This document shows positions 5,713 through 10,279 of a stretch of DNA of 10,279 nt, in pieces (the first letter of the stretch is position 1; each line of letters starts with the position of its first letter). Under the pieces are notes generated by a model that saw only the letters and a list, made by a program, of their open reading frames with translations, had not been told where the DNA came from and searched no databases. The DNA is from Planctomycetota bacterium (GTDB lineage: Bacteria; Planctomycetota; Planctomycetia; Planctomycetales; Planctomycetaceae). The position numbers and the translations under genes are program-made. Where the stretch lies: positions 1 through 10,279 of the forward strand of contig JAQBZS010000171.1 in the NCBI GenBank assembly GCA_027622115.1, in the 5' to 3' direction.

Positions 5713-6051
5713 GACGTTTCCGTGCTTGATCTTTAAGGCAGATTCTCGTTTCCACGTCCGAATTCCAAGACGTGCTTGAACAATTTCTCTAGTCAACCCG
5801 GAGTTTTCAACACGCGATCTTCGTGGCAGGTACTTTTCATCTGCCGCCCGCCTAACCCTGCGAAGCCAGAACCAATGAGGATGAACAGGCCCCAACTCGG
5901 GCAATTGATCAGACTGATCCGTCCGATCGGACTGATCCGTCGAATTTTCTGACGACCGCCTCAGCCACAGCCGACTTGTCGTCTCGGCGAAGCGGTCGTA
6001 GATTATCCCGCTGTACATGTCTCAGGCTCGGCGAATTGAAGGAGTACGCAC
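5713..6051. other. 339-bp intergenic region between divergent genes
   Basis: It separates the minus-strand gene starting at 5712 from the plus-strand gene starting at 6052, so it should hold both promoters. The part at 5909-5942 is a direct repeat (listed separately). A weak promoter-like pair for the rightward gene is TTGTCG (5976-5981), a 17-nt spacer and TAGATT (5999-6004). The minus strand is open as coding sequence throughout, but I see no domain and no conserved pattern in it. Confidence 0.5.
5912..5941. repeat. 12-bp direct repeat with 18-bp period
   Basis: GACTGATCCGTC is found exactly at 5912-5923 and 5930-5941, separated by CGATCG. The spacer and flanks (TGATCA, CGATCG) are themselves palindromic, so the block has mixed direct and inverted symmetry. 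It could be a decayed short tandem repeat or a tandem operator. Confidence 0.75.
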
Positions 6052-6666
6052 ATGTCCTCAACATGGATTCTGACCTTGGCATTTGTCGGTCCCACCATGG
6101 ACCCACCATCGGCTTCCGACGCAATCGATCCGGCAGTTCGAGCGATGTTCGCGGATACTCGGCAGCCGACGCTCACGAAGAGCGAACTCAGGACCGAGTA
6201 TCAACGAATTTCTCGAATGTTCGCTCGGCAGGCCCGCCCGAATCCTCGCGATGTGACTCGGGACATGGTCGGTCTTTATCACGACATCGACGGTACCAAG
6301 GGGGTTTCGCAGCGCGAGAAGCGGCGCATGAAACTTGCCCTGAAGTTGCGGATGGAGCAGACGTTGGGAAGGCTTTACGCGGAATTGAAACAGGCCGGCG
6401 TCAAACCGGGCACCTCAACCGCTGCTCAAGACTCAGATGGTTCAGAATCCACGAACGGCGTAGCCGGAGGCGCCACGAATTTCCAAGTCGTCCAAGAATT
6501 GATCACGCTGATCAAGGACACGATCGCCCCGGACTCGTGGGACGTCCGCGGAGGCCCAGGCACGATCGGGTATTTTTCTCCGATTCATGCTCTGGTCATC
6601 CGAGCCAACGGTGAAGTGCATCATCAAATCGGCGGCACGTTGCAACAGGTTCGGCGAGTTCAGTAG
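6052..6666 (+). CDS. exported hypothetical, C-terminal secretin-like domain
   Basis: A 204-residue protein. The first about 18 residues (MSSTWILTLAFVGPT) are hydrophobic and could be a weak signal peptide, though they lack basic residues. Residues 25-115 are helical and charged (LTKSELRTEYQRISRMFARQ). After a Ser/Gly linker (120-142), residues 145-203 read ELITLIKDTIAPDSW, DVRGGPGTIGYFSPIHALVI and ANGEVHHQIGGTLQQVR. This pattern (L-x-x-LI---IAP-SWD--GGPG-I-------L-I--N--VH--I---L--LR) is one I know from planctomycete secretin-related proteins and stand-alone relatives; the fold is like the N domains of type II/III secretins. No pore domain is present. AAGGAG (6039-6044) lies 7 nt before the ATG, which makes the start firm. 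Function unknown. Confidence 0.75.
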   Translation: MSSTWILTLAFVGPTMDPPSASDAIDPAVRAMFADTRQPTLTKSELRTEYQRISRMFARQARPNPRDVTRDMVGLYHDIDGTKGVSQREKRRMKLALKLRMEQTLGRLYAELKQAGVKPGTSTAAQDSDGSESTNGVAGGATNFQVVQELITLIKDTIAPDSWDVRGGPGTIGYFSPIHALVIRANGEVHHQIGGTLQQVRRVQ

Positions 6667-6671
6667 CACCT

Positions 6672-6730
6672 GCGGGGCACCGTACCGGATGCGAGTTCAA
6701 ACTCCGGATTGACCCGAGTTTGCCCCCCGC
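6672..6730. terminator. two-part hairpin after the secretin-like gene
   Basis: CAAACTC (6698-6704) pairs with GAGTTTG (6716-6722). Outside it, GCGGGGCA (6672-6679) pairs imperfectly with TGCCCCCCGC (6721-6730); the two stems compete for two bases. No T-tract follows. It sits 5 nt after the stop codon and could end or attenuate transcription, but a factor-independent terminator is not proven. Confidence 0.3.
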
Positions 6731-6804
6731 GATTGGCTCGCGCCCCGTTTGCAATGCTCGGCGAAGCCGTTGAGTGTTTTCCGTATTTCCAGAAACGAGT
6801 TCAC

Positions 6805-7125
6805 ATGTCGGAATCGAAGATGCTGTCGCACATGGTCTATTTCACCCTCGCCGATTCATCGCCCGAGGCGTGCGAACGACTGGTGGAACGCATGCGGTAT
6901 TACCTCACAAACCATGACGGCACCGTGTTTTTCGCGGCCGGTACGCTGGTTAAGGACCTGAATCGACCAGTGAACGACTTGGATTTCCACGTCTCGCTGC
7001 ACGTCGTGTTTGACAGCCGCGCCGCCCACGACACCTACCAAACTCACGAACGGCACTTGCAGTACATCGACGAAAACAAAGGCAATTGGACGAAGGTCCG
7101 CGTGTTCGATTCCTACGTGGATTAG
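6805..7125 (+). CDS. Dabb (stress-responsive A/B barrel) family protein
   Basis: A 106-residue cytoplasmic protein. LSHMVYFTLADSSPEACERL at the N-terminus, FAAGTLVKDLNRPVND in the middle, and DFHVSLHVVFDSRAAHDTYQ followed by HERHLQYIDEN match the Dabb domain (dimeric alpha+beta barrel): a strand starting with a His, a helix, the G-x-x-x strand, then V-L---F-----H--Y--H--H. Length is normal for a single-domain member. Some family members are enzymes or heme/polyketide-binding proteins, but most are uncharacterised, so no reaction is assigned. The start at 6805 is preferred because homology begins right after it; the frame is open further upstream, without similarity. The ribosome-binding site is weak (ACGAG). 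The stop is 103 bp before metK, which has its own promoter candidate. Confidence 0.8.
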   Translation: MSESKMLSHMVYFTLADSSPEACERLVERMRYYLTNHDGTVFFAAGTLVKDLNRPVNDLDFHVSLHVVFDSRAAHDTYQTHERHLQYIDENKGNWTKVRVFDSYVD

Positions 7126-7131
7126 GTGATG

Positions 7132-7160
7132 TTGTGACGATCTGAAACCGCTTCTACAAT
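7132..7160 (+). promoter_or_regulatory. sigma-70-like promoter candidate for metK
   Basis: TTGTGA (7132-7137, 4 of 6 to consensus) and TACAAT (7155-7160, 5 of 6) are separated by exactly 17 nt. Initiation would fall near 7167, giving a leader of about 60 nt. I see no SAM-riboswitch-like helices in that leader. Confidence 0.4.
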
Positions 7161-7228
7161 CCGCCAAATTCAAGCATTTTGCATGGATCTCCCAATGTTG
7201 AACGCGACGTAACTTGACGGAGCACTTG

Positions 7229-8371
7229 ATGGCGAATTTCTTTTTTACCAGCGAATCCGTGAGCATGGGGCACCCGGACAAGCTGTCCGATCAGGTCTCG
7301 GACGGCATCTTGGACGCCCTCCTTGAACAAGACCCCAATTCGCGCGTTGCCTGCGAAACGCTCTGTACGACGGATTTGGTGGTACTGTCGGGCGAGATCA
7401 CCACGCAGGCCAAAGTTCATTACGAAGCCGTGACTCGGCAGGTAATCCGCGAGATCGGTTACACCAGCGACGACATCGGCTTCAACGCGGATTCATGCCG
7501 CATTTTTCTCGCGTTGCACAGCCAGAGCGCCGACATCGCTCAAGGCGTCGATCGTGACGGGGCCGGCGATCAAGGACTGATGTTCGGCTACGCCTGTGAT
7601 CAAACCGACGAATTGATGCCGCTGCCGATCTCCTTGTCACATCGCATCATCAACAGGCTCGCCGAAGTCCGACAGCAAGGCTTGGTGGATTGGCTGCGAC
7701 CGGACAGCAAGAGCCAAGTCACCATCGAATACAACGGCACGAAAGCGGTCGGTATTTCGGCGGTTGTTGTTTCCACACAGCACGCGGATTCCGTCAGCCA
7801 AGCCGACATCGCGGACTTCATTAAATCGGAAGTCGTTTCTAAGACCGTCCCGGCCGAATTGTTGCGAGACTCGACGCAGTTCCACATCAATCCCACCGGT
7901 CGTTTCGTGATCGGCGGACCGCATGGCGATACGGGTCTGACCGGTCGCAAGATCATCGTCGACACCTATGGCGGTTGGGGTCGACACGGTGGCGGAGCCT
8001 TCAGCGGCAAGGATCCGACAAAAGTCGACCGTTCGGCCGCATATATGGCTCGTTACGTGGCGAAAAACGTGGTGGCTGCCGGCCTGGCCACGGAATGTGA
8101 AGTGCAACTTGCGTACGCGATCGGCGTGGCCGATCCGGTGAGCGTGCATGTTGAAACGAACGGTACCGCGAAGATTCCCGAAGCGAAAATCGTCGCCGCG
8201 ATTCGTGAGTTGTTCCCGCTGACGCCCAAGGGAATCATGTCGCACTTGAATCTGCGTCGGCCGATCTTTCGCAAGACGGCCCACGGTGGCCACTTCGGTC
8301 GCAATGATCCCGACTTTACGTGGGAAGCCACGAATCTGGCTGCGGATCTCGGCAAAGCTGCCGGGCTGTAA
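7229..8371 (+). CDS. metK: S-adenosylmethionine synthetase
   Basis: The 380-residue enzyme makes S-adenosylmethionine from methionine and ATP, releasing phosphate and pyrophosphate, in the cytoplasm. All signature blocks are intact: FTSESVSMGHPDK (6-18, with active-site His15 and metal ligand Asp17), GAGDQGLMFGYA (111-122), the NPTGRFVIGGPHGDTGLTGR stretch (221-240), and the phosphate-binding GGGAFSGKD (254-262). Length equals that of typical bacterial MetK. The start at ATG 7229 is preferred because GGAG (7219-7222) lies 6 nt upstream and the family's usual N-terminus begins here; an upstream in-frame TTG at 7214 would lie ahead of that site. Met13 replaces the Glu common in proteobacterial SEGHPDK, a variant I regard as normal outside proteobacteria. 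The next gene follows after 32 bp and may be cotranscribed. Confidence 0.97.
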   Translation: MANFFFTSESVSMGHPDKLSDQVSDGILDALLEQDPNSRVACETLCTTDLVVLSGEITTQAKVHYEAVTRQVIREIGYTSDDIGFNADSCRIFLALHSQSADIAQGVDRDGAGDQGLMFGYACDQTDELMPLPISLSHRIINRLAEVRQQGLVDWLRPDSKSQVTIEYNGTKAVGISAVVVSTQHADSVSQADIADFIKSEVVSKTVPAELLRDSTQFHINPTGRFVIGGPHGDTGLTGRKIIVDTYGGWGRHGGGAFSGKDPTKVDRSAAYMARYVAKNVVAAGLATECEVQLAYAIGVADPVSVHVETNGTAKIPEAKIVAAIRELFPLTPKGIMSHLNLRRPIFRKTAHGGHFGRNDPDFTWEATNLAADLGKAAGL

Positions 8372-8403
8372 TTCGCCGTTTCCCGTGATGCTCCGAGACA
8401 TGG

Positions 8404-9321
8404 ATGTCAACGAGAACTCAAAACACCAAGACAGCGATATTGGGCCAATTCAGCGGTTCACAACTCAAGCCCGAGTTGTGGACCGTTGTCTTTTGGTGCG
8501 GCAGCTTGATCGCGTCCTTGTCGCTGTTGGTTCACCGATTGTTGACCGAATCGTCGTTCCCGCTGCTTGCCGGTTGTTTGATTGCGTTGGCGATGACGGT
8601 GGTGACCGTGACGGTCGAGTTAATCGGTGAGACGTTGAACACCGGCACGCGACCGCCGGTTCGCTTCGTTCGAGCCTGTACGGTTCTGTTGCCGTGTGGT
8701 GTCGTGGCGATGGCATTCGCGCGGATGCACGCGATCTCGGACGTTTTCTTGCTGGCACAATTCGTCACGGGAGTCGGCGTCTTGGCGAGCCGGAGCCGGA
8801 CGTCACCCGCGATGCTGACCGCGCGGCAGCCGGCATCGGCTCTCGAACCCGCAATTCAGAATCACGGGCGACCGATCACCGCGAAATCGCCCGCAACAAA
8901 ACCGATCGAAATTGGATTATTGGACACCGAGCCGCTCACCTTTGACATCGAAACGGCTCAGGCGGCGATCGCATCTCTGCTCGAGGATGACATTCGGCAG
9001 AGTCCAGTCAGCGCGCGACTCGAAGCACATGACACCACCCAGCAGTACCGACGATCGCGCTTGCTGCGTGAAGACGAGTTGATCGAGGGCGAGGTGCGTG
9101 TCCGATTCGGTTCCGACGACCGTCGACAAATCGTGCATCTGCCGTTCGTGCCGCACTTGGCACACATCCCTGAACTGGAGTGCGAAACCTCGTCAAGAGA
9201 CGCACGAGCCCGCGTGACCGATCGGCGACGCTACGGCGCGCGGATTGAGGTGACTCGGCCAACCAGCGGCAGTATGGAAGAGGTCACTCTCGAATTCAGG
9301 GTTCGTTCGCAGAACCACTGA
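8404..9321 (+). CDS. four-helix membrane protein with C-terminal soluble domain
   Basis: A 305-residue protein with four predicted transmembrane segments (about 26-46, 52-74, 88-106, 111-128) in the first 130 residues. A Pro/Ala-rich linker follows (about 130-175). The last about 110 residues form a beta-rich domain (EGEVRVRFGSDDRRQIVHLP through RRRYGARIEVTRP). An even number of segments places both ends on the same side, probably the cytoplasm. I do not recognise a named family. The soluble part, with a V-V-F...R..VHLPF.P.L..IPE pattern, recalls beta-sandwich domains of uncharacterised planctomycete proteins. The ATG at 8404 has only a weak ribosome-binding site; its closeness to metK suggests read-through expression. 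A terminator-like hairpin starts right after the stop codon. Confidence 0.7.
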   Translation: MSTRTQNTKTAILGQFSGSQLKPELWTVVFWCGSLIASLSLLVHRLLTESSFPLLAGCLIALAMTVVTVTVELIGETLNTGTRPPVRFVRACTVLLPCGVVAMAFARMHAISDVFLLAQFVTGVGVLASRSRTSPAMLTARQPASALEPAIQNHGRPITAKSPATKPIEIGLLDTEPLTFDIETAQAAIASLLEDDIRQSPVSARLEAHDTTQQYRRSRLLREDELIEGEVRVRFGSDDRRQIVHLPFVPHLAHIPELECETSSRDARARVTDRRRYGARIEVTRPTSGSMEEVTLEFRVRSQNH

Positions 9322-9344
9322 CGGGCAACAAGAATTGTTTCCCG
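9322..9344 (+). terminator. hairpin directly after the membrane-protein gene
   Basis: CGGG (9322-9325) pairs with CCCG (9341-9344), and AACAA (9327-9331) pairs with TTGTT (9335-9339), with one C-T mismatch between the stems and a 3-nt loop. It begins immediately after the stop codon and is followed by ATTTG, a weak T-rich tail. It is probably the terminator of the metK-side transcription unit. Confidence 0.5.
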
Positions 9345-9467
9345 ATTTGAAAGAAAGAAAAAACACCCGCGCAAGAATTCCGCATTCCTCAGTACCCCAA
9401 AGCGAGAGGCATTAACTCATGTCCGGCGAACTGATCCGATTCGCCACTCGTTTATGGGAGAGAGAGA

Positions 9468-10279
9468 ATGTTGAAGTTCTGGAACACATCAAAACTGCGG
9501 GAAGTGACTCGTCAAATCGTGGCCAAGCAGCGGCGTCGCCGGAAGCGTCCGGGACACGCGCCGACCGGCGAAGCATTGGAAGTGCGGATGATGTTGTCGG
9601 CCGCAAACGCGGTTGACGACGGCGTGGACTCCGGTGTTCACGCGAGAATTATCAACGGCGAACAGACCAGCGAATTCACGGCGGTGGGCATCGTGAATGA
9701 CGGTTGCACGGGGACTCTGATCAGTCCGACTCACGTGTTGACGGCAGGTCACTGTGTGGAATTCATGGGCGGTGCCGAGGGCACGTTCGAAGTGAACGGC
9801 CAGACCTACAACACCACGCAAATGAACTCGCATCCCGACTACGACGGAGAGATTGGCGAAGACGATTCCGCCGACATCGCCATTATGGTGTTGGATCGGC
9901 CGGTCTCCGGCGTGACTCCGATGGAGATCAACCGCACCACGCCGTTCGTCGGTCAGACCCTGACGCTGGTGGGCTTCGGCGGCACGGGAGACGGCAGTGG
10001 ACACAACGGCGACTTCGGTACCAAGTACGTCGGCACAACTCCGATCGACAGCGTGACGCCGGGACTGATTTCGTGGGACTTCGACGACAACTCGGAAAGC
10101 AACACGGCCCCTGGAGACTCGGGCGGACCGGCGTTCGTCGAGATCAATGGGGTGTTTTACATCGCCGGCATCACATCCGGCGGTGATAACGCAAACGCCG
10201 GCATCGGTGACCACTCGTTCGATACGCGAGTTGACGCGTTTGCAGTCTGGATCGATTCGGTCGTTGGCAATCCCGACCC
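9468..10279 (+). CDS. secreted trypsin-like serine protease (S1), partial
   Basis: The frame is open from ATG 9468 to the window end (270 codons, no stop). GGGAG (9456-9460) lies 7 nt upstream. A very basic N-terminus (RRRRKR, 22-27) precedes EALEVRMMLSA (35-45), the LEPR-XLL-type motif typical of surface proteins in planctomycetes. The protease domain begins at RIING (60-64), which resembles a trypsin zymogen cleavage site. The triad is complete: LTAGHC with His95, SADIAIMVL with Asp136, and GDSGGP with Ser218. Cys80 and Cys96 match the conserved His-loop disulfide. By counting back from Ser218, the S1-pocket position (chymotrypsin 189) is Asn212 rather than Asp, and Cys191 is Ala, so tryptic Lys/Arg specificity is unlikely. 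The rest, perhaps with further domains or repeats, lies beyond the window. Confidence 0.88.
   Translation, partial: MLKFWNTSKLREVTRQIVAKQRRRRKRPGHAPTGEALEVRMMLSAANAVDDGVDSGVHARIINGEQTSEFTAVGIVNDGCTGTLISPTHVLTAGHCVEFMGGAEGTFEVNGQTYNTTQMNSHPDYDGEIGEDDSADIAIMVLDRPVSGVTPMEINRTTPFVGQTLTLVGFGGTGDGSGHNGDFGTKYVGTTPIDSVTPGLISWDFDDNSESNTAPGDSGGPAFVEINGVFYIAGITSGGDNANAGIGDHSFDTRVDAFAVWIDSVVGNPD

Noticed and set aside
5125..5736. Plus-strand open frame of 203 codons
   Set aside because: It is antisense to the helical minus-strand gene; its Arg/Val-rich sequence shows no domain pattern.
7161..7228. Possible SAM riboswitch in the metK leader
   Set aside because: The roughly 60-nt leader lacks the length and paired helices of SAM-I or related classes, and no conserved core could be seen. 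An Infernal search would settle it.
7637..8410. Long minus-strand frame opposite metK
   Set aside because: metK is certain on the plus strand; the antisense frame is a by-product of codon bias in GC-rich DNA.
9419..9616. 65-codon plus-strand frame with an ATG at 9419
   Set aside because: It overlaps the start of the S1 protease in another frame; the protease has a better ribosome-binding site and clear domain content.

Overview
The window looks like a chromosomal stretch from a member of the Planctomycetota. The signs are a secreted protease with an N-terminal LEPR-XLL-like motif, a small exported protein ending in a secretin-like domain I associate with planctomycetes, a beta-helix/SGNH-hydrolase fusion, long low-density intergenic regions full of short palindromes, and many decayed gene pieces. 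This assignment rests on family resemblance only; no rRNA or other firm marker is present.

Layout. Positions 1-440 hold several palindromic repeats and two cloverleaf tRNA genes: Arg-type with anticodon GCG and Cys with anticodon GCA. A third tRNA-like sequence with anticodon GCU at 538-620 is broken by an 11-bp tandem duplication. Positions 863-1345 carry the remains of a kelch/galactose-oxidase-like gene with a frameshift and an in-frame stop. A long minus-strand gene (1368-3341) encodes an exported right-handed beta-helix protein joined to an SGNH/GDSL hydrolase. Positions 3435-4290 are a gene graveyard: an asparagine-synthase fragment on the plus strand runs head-on into alpha/beta-hydrolase and AraC-type regulator fragments on the minus strand. 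Two minus-strand hypothetical genes follow: a membrane-anchored protein (4302-4850) and a helical TPR-like protein (5017-5712). A 339-bp intergenic region with an 18-bp-period direct repeat then separates the minus-strand block from a plus-strand block.

The plus-strand block is well preserved: an exported secretin-like-domain protein (6052-6666), a Dabb-family protein (6805-7125), metK (7229-8371), a four-helix membrane protein 32 bp behind metK (8404-9321) with a terminator-like hairpin after it, and a trypsin-fold serine protease (from 9468) that runs off the window end.

Function. Only metK is a clear housekeeping gene (S-adenosylmethionine synthesis). The beta-helix/SGNH protein and the S1 protease point to exported degradation of polysaccharide and protein. 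The left 4.3 kb apart from the beta-helix gene looks like an eroding, repeat-rich accessory zone. The most unusual signal is the cluster of atypical tRNAs beside a 38-bp-armed inverted repeat.
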